Below are positions 22,707-35,483 of a stretch of 64,000 nucleotides of DNA, one piece after another. A program made the position numbers and the translations under genes. Origin of the DNA: Ochotona curzoniae (Eukaryota > Chordata > Mammalia > Lagomorpha > Ochotonidae); assembly GCF_017591425.1 (NCBI RefSeq), contig NW_024466459.1, forward strand, positions 3,782,001 through 3,846,000. Direction: 5' to 3'. The stretch's first letter is position 1. The number at the start of each line of letters is the position of its first letter. The notes under the pieces are model-generated. The model was not told where the DNA came from and did not search any database. It saw only the letters and a list, made by a program, of their open reading frames with translations.

Positions 22707-22930
22707 AAGCAGCACCATATGGTGGTTAAGAATGCAAGTTCCAAACTCAGACAGCTTGGCTTGGACTCCCGGCATGTGACTGAGCAAACAATCCTACGGC
22801 ATGGAGTCTCAGTTTCCTCATCTGCAGAAGAGGGTGACAGCAGTCCCTTGCATACCCATTTGTGGCAATGTACGAGGTGCCCTCTCAAAGTGCCCAACCT
22901 CAGGGGCTCATCAGAGCTGATTGCAGGTCA
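22707..22930 (+). mobile_element. MIR, nearly full length
   Basis: The head 'accatatggtggttaagaatgcaagttcc', 'ctcagacagcttggcttggactcccgg', 'catgtgactgagcaa' and 'gtctcagtttcctcatctgcagaagagg' follow the MIR consensus in order. This is the best-preserved MIR in the window. Confidence 0.88.
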
Positions 22931-24113
22931 GGCAGGCTAGTTTGGGGCTGGTGTCCATGTGGACAGGGACATTCACAGACTTGCTGACTCTCCCCCATTT
23001 TCCTGAGTCCCTTTCCCCAAGCAGTTTGATTGGGAGATCACAAGTTTTTCCATCACCCAGCTCTTTCTCCACTCACCACTGTAAATTAAAAACAAACGAA
23101 CAAAAAGACACCTGCACTGTTCCTAAAGGGGACTCTTGCAGTCCTTGCGTAACGTCTGTGTCCATCTAGTGGCCAAGCTGGACTGAAGCTTGGAACCTCA
23201 TTAGCTGCTTCGTCCTACATCAACCAAATTCCAGCTGCCTCAAGCATGGAGCGACAAAGACAACCGCTCCCTTCATTCAGTCACTGAGTTCCAGGGTAGT
23301 GCGTTGTGCAGCATTATGGAGGCAACAGCTAGCTGAGGCAGATGGCAGATGGGTTTCCTCTTGTACACCAACTCTGTTCAACCGGTAGAGATTGAGAAGA
23401 CCTCTTCTGTGAGTGGAGAGAATTTGGGTGAAGTATTAAAAGAATTCTGGGATTGATTAGACATGTCTGCTATGGAAGAGTTAAGGCACAAGTACCATGA
23501 TTGATCTGCAAGTCTTTCCTGATGATTTGCCTAATGTACTCAAGTGGAAGCAGACAACGCATTCTCTGGTGTTTGCATGTTTACATCGCACGCTCTCAGG
23601 ATGCCTGGCATCACCAGCACATAGTCATGTCTTGGAAAAACATACACTTCTTCTAGGAAATTGCAATCCTGGGGTTGTCATCTCGGTGACCTATTAGTGT
23701 CCTTGTGAAAAAACAAATAATTTTTTTTCAAGCACATGTGCTCCATGCTTGGGAGACCTGGTTGCTAAGGGCAACCTGGTCTGGATTTCAGCTCCCACTT
23801 GCTCCCTTGATTGAGAAAATTTGCACAGCACACAAACTGTACCACAGTATTCAGCAAGCCTACCAGCACATGTTGGAGTAGGAATTCAGGAAGTAAGAAG
23901 AGCAAGTGAGTTGAAAAGTGAAAAGTCTGCCCCTCTTTGATGTCAGCTGTCTCCCTCTTCCGCTTTCGTGTTTTGACTGTATCGCCTTAGCACTACAGGA
24001 CTTCGGGTTCCAGGCCCAAAGTTCTGCTATATCCTGAGGGTTGGAAGAGTGGTTTAATTAAAAGTGGGTAGGTTTACTGTGGGATAGATATATTCTAATT
24101 CAAAAGATGAAAC
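22931..24113. other. unique sequence
   Basis: No gene or clear repeat is recognised. Confidence 0.4.
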
Positions 24114-24114
24114 A

Positions 24115-24365
24115 TCTGGGGACAGCACAGTGGCATATCACACTACTCCTCTGCCTGCAGTGCCAGCATCCCATATGGGCATCAGCTTGAATCCACTTCT
24201 GATCCAGCTCCCTGCGTATGTCTTAGAAAAGCAACAGAGGATATCCCAAGTGCTTGGGACCCTGTACCCATGTGGAAGACCTGGTGGAAGAAGCTACTGG
24301 CCCCTGGCTTCAGATCAGCTCAGCTCTGGCCATTGTAGTTATTTGGGGAATGAACCAGTGGATGG

Positions 24366-24420
<55 letters not shown>

Positions 24421-24483
24421 CTCTCTTTCTGTTTCTCTGTGTGAAACCTACATTTCCAGTAGAAATAATTATTTAAAAAAAAG
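24115..24483 (+). mobile_element. CSINE, full length, with CT expansion
   Basis: All modules are present, from 'gggacagcacagtggcatatcac' to a tail 'tagaaataattatttaaaaaaaag'. Its native CT tract is expanded. Confidence 0.94.
24371..24417. repeat. (CT)n microsatellite
   Basis: About 23 pure CT units inside the CSINE. Confidence 0.95.
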
Positions 24484-27400
24484 AATCAGCTACCCCCTGA
24501 ATCTCCAAGCCTAGACACATTAGAAAGTGCTGAGAACCAATTCCCTAAAATCTTTTGTCCACTTTTGTCCATCAGGTGCTTCAGAAAAGCAAACACCGTG
24601 GCATAAGGTAATGAACACCCCAGACCACACTGACCCTGAGAACTGGATCACTTAAGTTTGAAGAGCCAAATAGAAAGGAGTCACATCTGGTTCCATTTTT
24701 TTTTTTTTTTTGTGAAATTATCTCACACTGACCAAGTAGGTCCTTTCCTGAGTATATAAATACAGAAGACACACACATGGTTGTTATCAAACAGCATTGT
24801 GCAAAATGAAGTTGCCTAGTTTATGGTGAAACAGAGAAGAATGGCAGGCATTTCAAGCACATGAATTTCTTTTGCTTGGGTCTGGAAGCAATCACTCGTG
24901 AAGACGGCTACTTTATCTCCTAGAGTGAGGATCATACTAGAAAGGGCACTATGTTGGGTTAAAACCAGTGACATGATCAAGCCCAGTGAATCTAAAGGGC
25001 ACAAAGCCTTGACTGCTCAAGATTTAGGAGAAGCTAGTCCCGTGTTTAGGGCAGAAATCACCCCCTGCCGGTGTCCCCACACCTAGCCCCGCAAGTCTCA
25101 GCACTGGCAAGACTTGCACCTGTTCTACAAGGAGCCACCGGGAGGGCCTGTTGAACCAAGTAGGGATCTTCCCAGCTGAGCATTTGGTTATCCTTGTCTA
25201 GCAGGCATCTTAAAGGCAATCCCTGTCTGGATTAAGTTTCCCACAGGAACTGTGTGAGCAAAAGGATGGAGGGGTGAGGTGGAGGAAAAGGTGGGACAAC
25301 CAACTGTGAGCCCATAAAAAGGTTACGAGGTTGGGAGAGGGAGAGAGGCCAGATCAGTTCCCCTACCGCCCTGCCTTGGAATTCCCAGATGTTCTCATTT
25401 TTATAGGTTGAGCTAAAGAATAGATGCGTGTGTTAAAATGGTGACCCATGAACAGTGTGTAAGCAAGCCGAAAAGGAAGAACTTGCCAAAGGCCCCGCAG
25501 AGGCTGATTGAGTTCATTCTCCCCTTTGGCTTAGGTGTTGCCCCAGTTGACTATCCCCATAAGGTCTTGCTGGATCTCAGCTGCCCAGTCCACATTCTAT
25601 GTGCTACAGACCAACCCAGGTTCTTCCTGTCTCCTTAAGCACCCTCTTCAATGAAGACTGCAATTGAGGATACTGTCCATCTCCGTAAATAGATAGCTTG
25701 AGGGTTTGAATTCAGTTCTTGCAGTTTATTTCTAGCCTGTAACATCCAGGGGACTGTGTCTAACAGGGAAAGGATTTAGAGGGCCTTTTCTTCCAGCTCA
25801 GCCAAAAAGATCAACATAGCCAAGTAGGGCCCTCCCCTGAAATGGAAAGTGAAAAACAGAAATATGTCTTGTACAAGCTTTGGAGAAATGCTGATGTGGC
25901 CCACTCCCTTGTAACTGAGTGTTATAAGGAGGTAATATGGAAAAATTGGATTCTTTCTAGCTCAGATTTCTGTGAATGGGTCCTAATGGGGCATTTGCAA
26001 GAAGGAAACTGTTTTATGGGATGAAGTTTTCCATTTATTTGCAAGGGTAAATTGAAGGTGTGGCAGTGGGAACGGTGTGGGGTTTCTTAGGTGAAGCGAC
26101 ATGAACTTGACATCTCATAGTGGGGTTCTCATAGCTTGCAGAGAGGAGAAGGTTTGAGAGTCAGTGGCTGAGGATCCTGGGAAGAAATGTGTTTTCCAGG
26201 GACCACAGATAAGCTTCACTCTGCCTGGAAATCCTAGACTTAATCACTCAGCAAGCTCTTCCCAGAATGGGCCAAGAGCATGAAGCCTGGCTAGTTTTCC
26301 TGATGACTGCATGCCTTCCATACCTTGTGTCACAGACAGCTAGCTCCAAGATGCGTACTATTCACTTTTTCTTGTCTGAAAAACTGGAAGAGACAATGCA
26401 ATTCACATATTCATTTGTTTGTTTTCTGAGTCTGAATCAGTACTTAAATGTTTTTCTAATTCCCAGAAGCCGGCAGCCTCTCAGCCTCAAATGCTTCCTA
26501 CAGAGTTGCCCAGCATCCCACCAGGCCTGTGAGAAAGGAATAGAGGCAGGGCACGACGCAAGGTCCAGCACTGGCCCTTGACATTGGCAGGGTTAATGTT
26601 CCCCGCCGCAGCAATGGTCGTTGTCCAGGCCCTTCCTTCCCTCACATTTGCCTCCATGAAGTGTGTCTGGCCAGGGTTCACAGCACCACCAGGCCTGAGC
26701 AGAGGAAGGAGCAATGTCTGACAAGTTTCCAAACTGCCTTGGGAACTTGACACCAGTCCAGGAATAAGAGGAAATCACGTTTGGAAAACCTCCGCGAGAA
26801 AATGGCCAGGTGATCCTACTTCATTTCTTTCGTCTTTTCTTGGCATGAGTTAGAGAACACGAACGTGGTAGAACTGCAGGTGTCTAAGGAGAACTTTGAT
26901 TTCTCTAAACATTTACAATTCTCTTTTATGTATGCAGTCAGAAAATGGGCGAGGAAATCGAAAATGTAAATCTTTCAGCAAATGTGTATATCAAGGAGAT
27001 GGCAGGCTCCCTTCAGAGTAGCATATTATCATGAAAGAGAGAACAGAAAGAGAGCAGAGAAAACATCTGGAGAATTCTGGCCCATTGCAACAGGAAGTGG
27101 AGCTGCTACAGGAAGGGACAGGGCTTTTCTTGGGAGCCAATTGGATGCCTGGCCCTACAGGGGCCCAAGTGGAGGGCGCCTGAGGACTGGGGCCAAAGGC
27201 CTTGCATTCCCTCACACCCTCTCAGCAACAGGCTGTTAAATTGTGTTGGATAATTGCAGCTGGTTCTTCAGTCTCTCTGATCTTGTACACACAGAGCTTC
27301 CTTTAGGAGGTCTCCATGATGAATTGTATCTTCTCTGGAATAGAGTGGGAGGACACAGCCCAGCAAAACAATGATTAAGTTTGCCTTCCTCTTCTTCCTT

Positions 27401-27650
27401 TTCTGTTACTCCTGCCTTCTGCACTTTTTAACAAGAGACAAAGAACTCAAAAATCATTCAGATAATAATGAAATGAAAAATACCATGAATTATGCAAGAT
27501 GCCAGGAATACATTGAATAAGAATCGTGTACTAGTTCTGTGAACAAAATGCGTGCCTTCTGTTGAGAAAGCATATAAAGGATGGCTAACTAGATAGAGTC
27601 TGGGTTCTTGGTTGGGCAGATAAAAGAGTCCTTTCTCCACAAACTATTCT
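24484..27650. other. long unique stretch
   Basis: Over 3 kb without a CSINE or a convincing older repeat, apart from a T-run near 24696-24711. Forward frames of up to 104 codons are unremarkable. The frame at 25842-26024 has protein-like composition but no recognisable family, promoter or splice context. Parts around 26.2-27.2 kb could be conserved non-coding DNA, which I cannot test. Confidence 0.4.
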
Positions 27651-27654
27651 GAAG

Positions 27655-28300
27655 ATTCAATGCAACATTAGTCAAAACATCAGCAGATGTCTTTGATACT
27701 TGGTAAAAATACTTCTAAGATTCTTCTGGAAGAATTGAAAGGTGGGAATAAGCAACAAATCTTTAAAAATAAGGACAGCAGGAGAAGGACAAAATTCCCA
27801 AATAATAGAATGTGTTTTAAAGTTGTACGTCCTCATGGGCAAAAGATTATTGGGACAGGTTGGAGACGCCAGAAATGTAGCATTGGGCATTTTAAAATTC
27901 AGTAATTGATAAAAGATATTTTCAAGCAAGTAAGAAAAAAGGAAAATTTCTTGAATGCCATTGAGACAACTGAATAGTCGTTTGCAGGGAATACCCCCAT
28001 CCCCCCAGTAAATTCCAGATGCTTTAAATATTAAAGAAAAAAACATAAAACTACTGAAAGGAAGCTATGGTGAATATTTGTGCAATCTTTGGATGAAAGC
28101 TCCTAGGTATAGGACCAATGCTAAAAATCATAAAGAAAGAGATTGAGACACATGACAACCCCCAAATTAAAAACTTCTATATAATAAACACTGTGCACAA
28201 AGTGAAAAATAAAACACAAATAGAAGAAATATTTGGTGCACATGTTCGATGTTAATATTCTTAGTAGAGAAAAGTGTCTTACTAATACATCAAGCAGCCC
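27655..28300 (+). mobile_element. L1M LINE, decayed 3' part of ORF2
   Basis: Reading forward, 'gaagattcaatgcaacattagtcaaaacatcagc', 'cttctggaagaattgaaagg', 'agaaaaaaacataaaactactgaaaggaagc' and 'aaattaaaaacttctatataataaacactgtgc' follow the C-terminal part of an old L1 ORF2. Frameshifts and stops are frequent and no functional protein remains. Only the region downstream of the reverse-transcriptase core is present. Confidence 0.75.
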
Positions 28301-28349
28301 CATGAGATCTCAAGATTGATCACATGTTTTCAAACTTGAGCTGTCAGAC

Positions 28350-28412
28350 AAAATATTATTTAGGACATACATTAAAAAATTATTCATGGTTTATCTAAAA
28401 TTCAGTCTTAAT
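28350..28412. mobile_element. short DNA-transposon-like scrap
   Basis: 'ggacatacattaaaaaattattcatggtttatctaaaattc' resembles half of a palindromic DNA transposon known in mammals. Only one arm is seen. Confidence 0.4.
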
Positions 28413-28424
28413 TGTTTGCAACCC

Positions 28425-28710
28425 CCTGCAAGGCACATGATCTCATTTGAGCCCATAAGAAGCCAATGAGGAAGAGTGGTAAAGGCTAACTCACTTTCAT
28501 GAGCATGGTTTTCTCATCTCTCAAGTTCGTGTGAGAACCACATTCCATAACCTGCTCATAAGTTCCATATATGGGGCACGGTCTATCACATCAAGTATTC
28601 AGTACATGCCCGTTTGCCTTTCCTCTGTGCAAGACTTATTTTACAGATGTGGAAACTGGGGTTCAGAACAAAAGAATTCCTGGTCCAAGTTCATTCCACT
28701 GTGAGGACAG
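28425..28710 (-). mobile_element. two MIR pieces
   Basis: 'cacatgatctcatttgagcccataagaagcc' (28.43 kb) and 'attttacagatgtggaaactggggttcagaac' (28.63 kb) both match the reverse strand of MIR. They are either two insertions or one broken by a 150-bp insert. Confidence 0.55.
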
Positions 28711-28946
28711 AATTGGTTCTTGTGTGCCAGACTAAACGACCTCATTCCTGCCTCACTTCTGTGCCCTGCCCTTTGTCTTCTCTTGAGCCTCCCATGGCTC
28801 AATGTGGCTCTCTCAGTTTTAGTTATTTGGTCCTATTGAACTTGATCGTTCAGATATCTGACCCAGAGTCAACTGGATGAACAAGTCAGTGCTAGAGCAC
28901 TGGCTTTGACTTGGGTTGTGCATTAGCGTTAAGATTCTGCATGTTC
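28711..28946. other. unique spacer
   Basis: Nothing recognised. Confidence 0.4.
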
Positions 28947-28947
28947 G

Positions 28948-29181
28948 ACCAGGGGATTTGGTAAAGCTCAGATGCCACCTGGGACGCATGACTGCCATGT
29001 CAGAGTGCCCAGGTGCAGCCTCCTGCTAATGCTAATTCTAGTGGGTAACAGGAGGTGGCACAAGTTGTTGGGTCCCTTTCTCTTGTGTGGGAGAGACCTG
29101 GACTGAAATTCACAGCTCGTGAATTCTGTCTGGCCTGACCTTGGCTATTGTGAGCACTTGGGAAGTGAACAGTGGATGGGA

Positions 29182-29224
<43 letters not shown>

Positions 29225-29266
29225 CCTATCCCTCTTCCTCCCTTTCAAATAAACAAATAGTCTTGG
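28948..29266 (+). mobile_element. CSINE, older, with CT expansion
   Basis: The head is weak ('ggtaaagctcagatgcca'), but 'gtgggagagacctggactgaaattcacagctcgtg', 'tgagcacttgggaagtgaacagtggatggg', the pyrimidine tract and the tail 'cctttcaaataaacaaatag' are clear. A (CT)n run occupies 29186-29219. Confidence 0.87.
29186..29219. repeat. (CT)n microsatellite
   Basis: About 17 pure CT units within the CSINE. Confidence 0.94.
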
Positions 29267-29282
29267 AAATCCACATGTTCAA

Positions 29283-29385
29283 GCCTATCAGTTCCTTTCA
29301 ATCAGAACTCAGGAGATTGAACCCAGGAATCAATATTTTCAAAATTCCCCAGGAGACTTCAGCATGTAGCCAGAGTTTGGAAGTA
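29283..29385 (+). mobile_element. MER20-like hAT fragment
   Basis: 'tcaatcagaactcaggagattgaaccc', 'aatcaatattttcaaaattccccaggagacttcagcatg' and 'ccagagtttgga' match the second half of a MER20-type element in order. Confidence 0.55.
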
Positions 29386-30583
29386 TTGCTGGCTACTCTT
29401 AACTTTGAAAACTGTTTGCCAGTGAGATTGCCTAGTCTAATTCTTCCATTTTGTAGGTGGCAAAACAATGGTTCAGAAATGACTTGGCTTAGATGACTCC
29501 CCATTTTAAAGAAGCAACTGGAAGATTAAAACTCTGTCCAATGCTTCTTCTATTATAGCGTGTTTAGGAAATTCTTGGGTCTTCCCCCCAAAACACATAT
29601 GAACACTGTTACAGAAAGATTCTAGTGCTTGATTTGCAGTAACAGACCACAGCATCCCCATCCCACTCCCCTACAAATAATGTTCCCATGGATTTAATTC
29701 CATCTGCCATTTCTGCTTCCCCACCCCACCCTGCTGCTTCATCCTCAGCTGGATTTCCCTCAAGCAGGGAGACCTGGAAGCAGACGTTTCTTCTCTTTGC
29801 TCTAGCAGCGCTTCCAATGCATTCCTGCCCATAGAAAGAGACAGTTCTGTCCCCGTGGGCTCAAGTTCACGTTTCTTGATTCATATCCTCCGCAGACTCC
29901 AAGTTCTTTGCCAAAGCAGACCTCCTCTGTTTATGCTCAGATCTCACCAACCGTTAAGCTGATAACTGAGCCTCCTTTACAGCTCAGTGCTTGGCCTCAA
30001 AATAATAACCTATGCCTGCTTTCCTTGATCAGCTGCTGTTCTGCTCTGTAAATGTGGCTGGGTTCTTTCTGGAGCCTCGGTAGCACACCAAAACCTCACA
30101 GAATTCAAGGAGTCCATGATCATGGCTGAGAAAATGAGGTCTTTCTTTCCAGGAACAATCAGGTGTCTATTTTTTTTATAAAAAAAACTCTTGCTTTCCA
30201 CTCATGTCCTTCAGTTTATGGTGCTGGGCGACAATCCGCAGTAGCAATCAATGTCTGTGAAGAATGATCTGCTTGTTTCATGCTGAGTCATCGTCACTGC
30301 AGCTGTCTTGGAGCGTGATTTATACCCGGTGGTACTACTCTGGAATCATGAGAGGAACTAAACCTGCCACTAGGATTTCTTAATGCTTAGTCACAAGTAC
30401 ACATTGTTCTAGGGCTCAGTGAAGGAAGATTTGGTTGACTGTCTTTCCATGCAATTGGTTTCCTTTCTAATCCCATCTGTTTCGTATTCTGCACTTAAAA
30501 GCAGTGATATCACCAAGAGGCCTACTCTGCAAAGGGCTCCATTGCACAAAAGCAGCCCAGAGCCCCTGCAGCAGCCACGTTGG
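29386..30583. other. unique sequence with a possible MIR trace
   Basis: 'cttccattttgtaggtggcaaaacaatggttcagaaatgacttgg' (29443-29490) is weakly like reverse-strand MIR. The remainder holds nothing recognisable. Confidence 0.4.
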
Positions 30584-30584
30584 C

Positions 30585-30888
30585 ATACAGAGTGACAGAG
30601 AGATGGGGGTAGACATGCAAAGCAATCATCCACCTACAGGTTCATTCCTCAACTGGTTGCAACAGCTGAAGGTGGGCCAAACCAGAGCCCAGAGCCAGGA
30701 ATTCTGTCCTGGGCTCCGCCACAGATGGTGGAGATCCAAGTTCTTGGCCATTACCTGCTGCCTCACAGAGGATCACATTAACAGCAAACTGGAATGTCAG
30801 AAGTGAGACAGGTGGTAATATTATGGACGGCACTTCTGGGCATGGGATGCCAGCTCCATAAGCAACAACTTAGCACACTATACCATAT
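30585..30888 (-). mobile_element. CSINE, full length, diverged
   Basis: Reverse modules 'gagtgacagagagatgggg', 'ttcattcctcaactggttgcaacagctgaagg', 'cacattaacagcaaactggaatgtcagaagtg' and the head 'gggcatgggatgccagctccataagc' are present in order. Confidence 0.87.
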
Positions 30889-31430
30889 GAGATCATGCTC
30901 TGAGTCCCTTAAGTTGCATCAGTGGCCACTTTCCATTTGGGCCCCATTTGCTGTACTCAGTTGGGCATGTTGGCACATTGATTGCTTCTGGGAAACCCAT
31001 CCATGGTGTTGAAGCCACTGCATTCATTTGCAGGTCCAGCTTCCTCCCACATTCCAAGTCTGTTGATGGAATTACACAACCAGGAACAGAATTCTATACA
31101 TGCTGGCTCAGTGAAGAGCTTTCTAATGTTCACCTGATGTTCTCATGAGAACAGAGAGTCGGGAGGGTAGAACCAGTGTACCTGCTTCTGCCTTCTTTAG
31201 GAGTCTCCTGCTATCTTGGGCTCTCTGCTCATCCATCCCATGTTCTCTTTTCTGACAAATCTCTTGGGTTTTGTCCCCTGAGGTCTGTTTTCCCACAACC
31301 TCAGCCCTGGCTGTTTCTAATGTCCACTTGAGCCCTGAGACAGTATGACCATCTTCTGGTTTTCTTCTGGTCTCTTGGGAAGACTGTCCATCCTTATGCC
31401 ACTGCAGACATGCAGAACCGTGTGACTACC
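30889..31430. other. unique sequence
   Basis: Nothing recognised. Confidence 0.4.
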
Positions 31431-31431
31431 T

Positions 31432-31905
31432 TTAGCTGTGTACATCAGCTTCTCATTCCTATAATGAAACACCTGAGGCAGCCTGACTTGATAAAATAGA
31501 GAAGTTGATTTGGGCTTGTGGTTCTAAATGTCCACAGTCCAGTACTGACCGGACCCCACAGGCTTGGCCTTTGTTGATGGTCTCCTTGCTGTTACAGCAC
31601 CAAAGCAGATGAGCACCACGTAGCAAGAGAGGCAGCACTTGAGTCTGTTGATGTCCATGAATCTACCAGCATTCACTCACGTGGACTCCGTGCTAAAGAC
31701 CCAAGGTTATTCAAAAACCTTACTCCAAATTCCATCACTGGGTACTATCACTGGTACTAAGGTACCACCAACATAAGGCTGTGGGCACTGAAACCTTGAG
31801 TTCAGAGACACAAATTTTCCAGCCATAGCACTAGCTAAAGGAATATGATTCCCCGTGACCCTGGAGCCTGAGTAATTGTGTGAAACAGACTCTCCTGTCC
31901 CCACT
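31432..31905 (-). mobile_element. probable MaLR-type solo LTR
   Basis: 'cttctcattcctataatgaaacacctgaggcagcctgacttgataaaatagagaagttgatttgggc' follows the terminal part of ERVL-MaLR LTRs read in reverse (region around 'cctgagactgggtaatttataaag'). The inner part is strongly decayed, and the right boundary is a guess. No retroviral genes are visible. Confidence 0.5.
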
Positions 31906-33941
31906 CCACTCCACTACTTGCACTTGTGTGTACTGCCAGGAATGAGAAGGTGTGCAAGGAATAAACATTTTTGAACCCACTAATATTTTAGCATTGTTAC
32001 CACTGAACATCCTATTCTTCCCTGACTAAATGACCGTTTCTTATTTGACTATAAAGCAGTGACAGCAGAATGTAGGTGAGCTGGCTTGGATCAGTTGTCC
32101 ACCTCCAGTACAATAATTTCTAACTAGGATAGAAATAAATCATAATTAGAATATATCTGTCTTTATCACTTCCAAAAGCAAAGTTTCCAAGGGAAAACCT
32201 GAGTGTTCAGAGAGGAAGCATAAGGCCTTGGGTGGAAAAGGCAATGTACTGCCCAGGAGTTAAGGTAGTCTGGGATGGATACAGCAGATGTGCTAACAAG
32301 CTGTGCTTTAGTTTTCCCAATAGCAGCACTGTAATGATGCAATACTGACTTCCTGGTCTGTTTCTTAGAGGATGTTGAGTTGTTTCGCTGCCTCTGGACA
32401 TCAAATGCCAGTTCTATGGATATACCTCACCCTTCCAGTCTTGACCATCAAAACTGTCTCTACATTGCTAACCTTGCCCCTGGATCAGAGCCACTACTCA
32501 TGGAGAATCAATTGTAAAACACTCCATCCCACAGGTTCTGTCTATTCCCCTAATTACTATGACCTAATGTTCCCATTTTGAGGTCTGAAACTAAGGTCAT
32601 ATTTATAACCATTTATTAACTGACCCCGAGATAAGAACCATCAACACTTTGTCTACACTATTTCCTGGCTCCCTCCCCCAAGTCACTCACATCCCCCCGC
32701 CCCGCCACCAAATCCTGATGTAGCAAAGTGAACAAGCCCTGACACTTTTCTGTCTTCTTGGCACCCACACTAAGCTACTGTACGTGAGTGGGATCCGAAC
32801 TTCCATGCAGACTAACAGTCCAATTAAGAACGTAAGAGGTGACTGTGAACCCTCCAGCTGTTGAGCTTCACCAGAAGACCAGGTGCCCAACCTTCCCCCG
32901 ATTCTTTCCTCGCTGCTGTTTTAAATGAAGGGGTCTCCTGACTGTCCTTCTAAAGTGTGAGAGAAGGAGCCCTATGCCACATGTAACCATAATAGTTTCT
33001 GTGTGGAAAAGTCACCTGGCAAACAAGACCTCCAGAGGGTCTCTGGTGTGTGACTGGCTCACAGTGTCCATTGGCTGACCAGTAATGAACTTGAGGGAAG
33101 TCTGCTCAGCAGGTGGAACAAAATATGGCATAGAGCTTTATGAAAAACATGTCTTTCTTGGAAGGGGAAGGAGGAACCTTTCTGAGAAGTGTCTCCTATG
33201 GGTCCTCTGTGATCTTATATAGTGGAGTTCAAACATGCATTAATGCAGTGAATGACAAATTATGTAAGTGCTCACCTGCACACATGTTCTTGCATGGCTT
33301 GGCCTGTTTGTTTGTTTTCTAGAGTTAAAGGGTCTCCTGATACACACCTGCTCCTCCTCAGTCCATAACCAAAGAATAAGATGCATGCTGACTTTTGCAT
33401 GGAGAGCTTTGAAAAGATGGGCTGTGGAATGCACAGAGACCTGAAAAGGAAGGCAGGGTCTCAGAGAAGGTGCAGCCATCCCTGTGATCCTGGGCCTGGC
33501 ACTGGGAAGTACAGGATGGTTGGCATGATCACCACAGGGAGCCAGCGCCCCTCTGGCTGCCCACCCGACTCATCTCCATGGCTGAATCTTTGACTTCTCT
33601 GAGCTCTGCCAAATGGCAATAATGCTGCTTCTCCCATTTGGAAATGGTCCCCATTGAGTCTTTTGAACACTCTGCCTGAAGCTGGGAAGATAAAGGAGAC
33701 CGATTTTTTTTTTTCTCAAGCATGCTTCTGTCTTTTCTCTGACTCACAGCATCACTACACCTTGATCTTCTCCCCAGATCTTCTCTGAAGCGGAAGAGAG
33801 GTGAGCAAAACAATACAGGATGCTCACAGATGTCCCTTCTCTGCCTGGGGGTTGAGAGAGAAGACAACTGCTCGAAATCTTTTGTGTTAGCTCAGACTGT
33901 TGTTGATTCCAAAGGCTGAAACCCAACCATGTGGATACTAG
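31906..33941. other. unique sequence
   Basis: About 2 kb with no recognised repeat or exon. Frames of up to 112 codons (minus, 33529-33867) have no signature. Part of it could be further decayed LTR-related DNA. Confidence 0.4.
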
Positions 33942-33942
33942 T

Positions 33943-34335
33943 CCATTGTCTATTGCTATAATAAAAGACCCGAGACTAGAGACCTCATAAAGGAGAAAGG
34001 TCCATTGAACTCACCATTTTGGGAGTTCAAGGACACAGAACCAGCTTCAGCTTGGCCCTGATGAGAGCTCTCACGGATGCATCACGATGTGATGGCAAGC
34101 TAGGAAGCCAGAGAGATTCAGGAATTAGGCTTCTTAATGACAACCCATTCTCAACAGAATCAACTCATCCTGTAAGAACAGCACTAATCCCATCCACGGG
34201 CAGCGCCCCCAGCGACCTAATGTCTCCCACCAGGAACCTTCTCTTAATGTTTTGAACCACCTCAGTACTCTCATCCTGAGGATCAAGCTTCCAACAGGTG
34301 ATCCTTTAGTTCACAAACCTTATGGAAACCCTAGC
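33943..34335 (-). mobile_element. MaLR-type solo LTR (MST/MLT1 group)
   Basis: In reverse it reads 'actagtccattgtctattgctataataaaagacccgagactag', 'aaaggagaaaggtccattgaactcacc', 'ggaagccagagag' and 'agcactaatcccatccacgg...gacctaatgtctcccacc', the familiar order of a MaLR LTR. Only the LTR is present. Confidence 0.72.
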
Positions 34336-34864
34336 CCCACCTTAAGCTAGTCCTAGCAGAAGCCTTGAGTTTCATTAGAAAACCATAGAAATGGCAGAAC
34401 TGGTTTTATAGTCACCTAGCCCCAGAAATGTAAAGTCTGGCAGGAGTCCCTTATCTTTCCCCTCAGCCTTTCCTTGCCATCTCTCTTGGCACATTGACCT
34501 CATTCCTGCCGCTGACCTCAATCCTGCCTATGGTACGTGGTCTTCCCTCACACATCAGGAACGTGCCTCTTAGTGGTTCACCAACTGCAGTCCCACAGGA
34601 TGGAGAGAAGGTACAACTTGTTAACTCAGTTACACTCAGATCCAAGTAAGAACTCTGATTGGGCCATGAGTCACCCTGGACCAATCATGGTAGCCAAGTA
34701 AATGAAGTTCTCTGATTGGCCAGTTCTGGGTGACCCGCCCTCCCTTCTTCTGACTAGAACCACAGTCAGGAGGTGGAGGGGGAGAGCAGGTTCCTATGAT
34801 GAAGGAGGTTTGTAGCCTGAGCTCAGACACAGGGAGGAGGGCAGCCAGCCCTAACCAGCAGTAA
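34336..34864. other. unique sequence with inverted CCAAT boxes
   Basis: GATTGG occurs near 34658 and 34713 and CCAATCA near 34681, within about 60 bp. No promoter elements such as a TATA box or CpG cluster accompany them. Otherwise nothing is recognised. Confidence 0.35.
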
Positions 34865-34865
34865 T

Positions 34866-35148
34866 TTCCTAGGGCTGTTCTAGTAGTTTATGCAAACTGG
34901 GCGGCAACACACATTTATTCTCTCACAATTCTGGAAACCAGAAATCCAAAACCAAGGTGAGTTCAGGACCTCTTTCCCTCCGGACTCTCCAGGGGAGGAC
35001 CCTTTCCAGACTTTTTCTGGCTGCCAGCACTGATCGGCATTGGCCAGCATTTCTGGACTTGGGGCTGTGTCCCTGCAGTCCCTACCTCCATCTTCCCAGG
35101 GTATTTCCTTCAGCCCTGTGCTTCTTCCTCTAATAAAGATGTGTTGGA
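34866..35148 (-). mobile_element. MLT1 LTR, first half (split by a CSINE)
   Basis: 'ttcctagggctgttctagtagtttatgcaaactgggcggcaacacacatttattctctcacaattctgg' is the reverse-strand start of an MLT1 LTR. It continues to 'cctctaataaagatgtg', where the CSINE interrupts it. Confidence 0.85.
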
Positions 35149-35149
35149 C

Positions 35150-35482
35150 CTGACATGGTAGCCTAGTGGCTAAAGTCCTCATCTTGCACGTGCTAGGATC
35201 CCATATGGGTGCTGGTTCTAATCACAGTGGTCCTGCTTCCCATCCAGCTCCCTGCTTGTGGCCTGGGAAAGCATCAAAGACGGCCCAAAGCCTTGGAACC
35301 CTGCACCTACATGGGAGACCTGGAGGAAGCTCATGGCTCATGGCTTTCGATCGGCTTAGCTCCAATTGTTGTGGTCACTTGGGGAGTGAAAAATCAGATG
35401 AAAGATCTTCTTCCTCTGTGTCTCTCCTCCTCTCTATACATCTGACTTTCCAATAAAAATAAATAAATCTTTTTTTTTAAGT
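35150..35482 (+). mobile_element. CSINE, pika-type, well preserved
   Basis: The head 'gacctgacatggtagcctagtggctaaagtcctcatcttgcacgtgc' and the tail 'ctgactttccaataaaaataaataaatc' make this the best-preserved pika-type copy in the window. It lies inside an MLT1 LTR, so it inserted after that LTR was fixed. Confidence 0.96.
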
Positions 35483-35483
35483 C

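Noticed and set aside
31432..34335. complete endogenous retrovirus between the LTR-like pieces at 31.4 and 33.9 kb
   Set aside because: No gag, pol or env-like reading frame or primer-binding site lies between them, and the two LTR-like pieces are not similar enough to be a pair.
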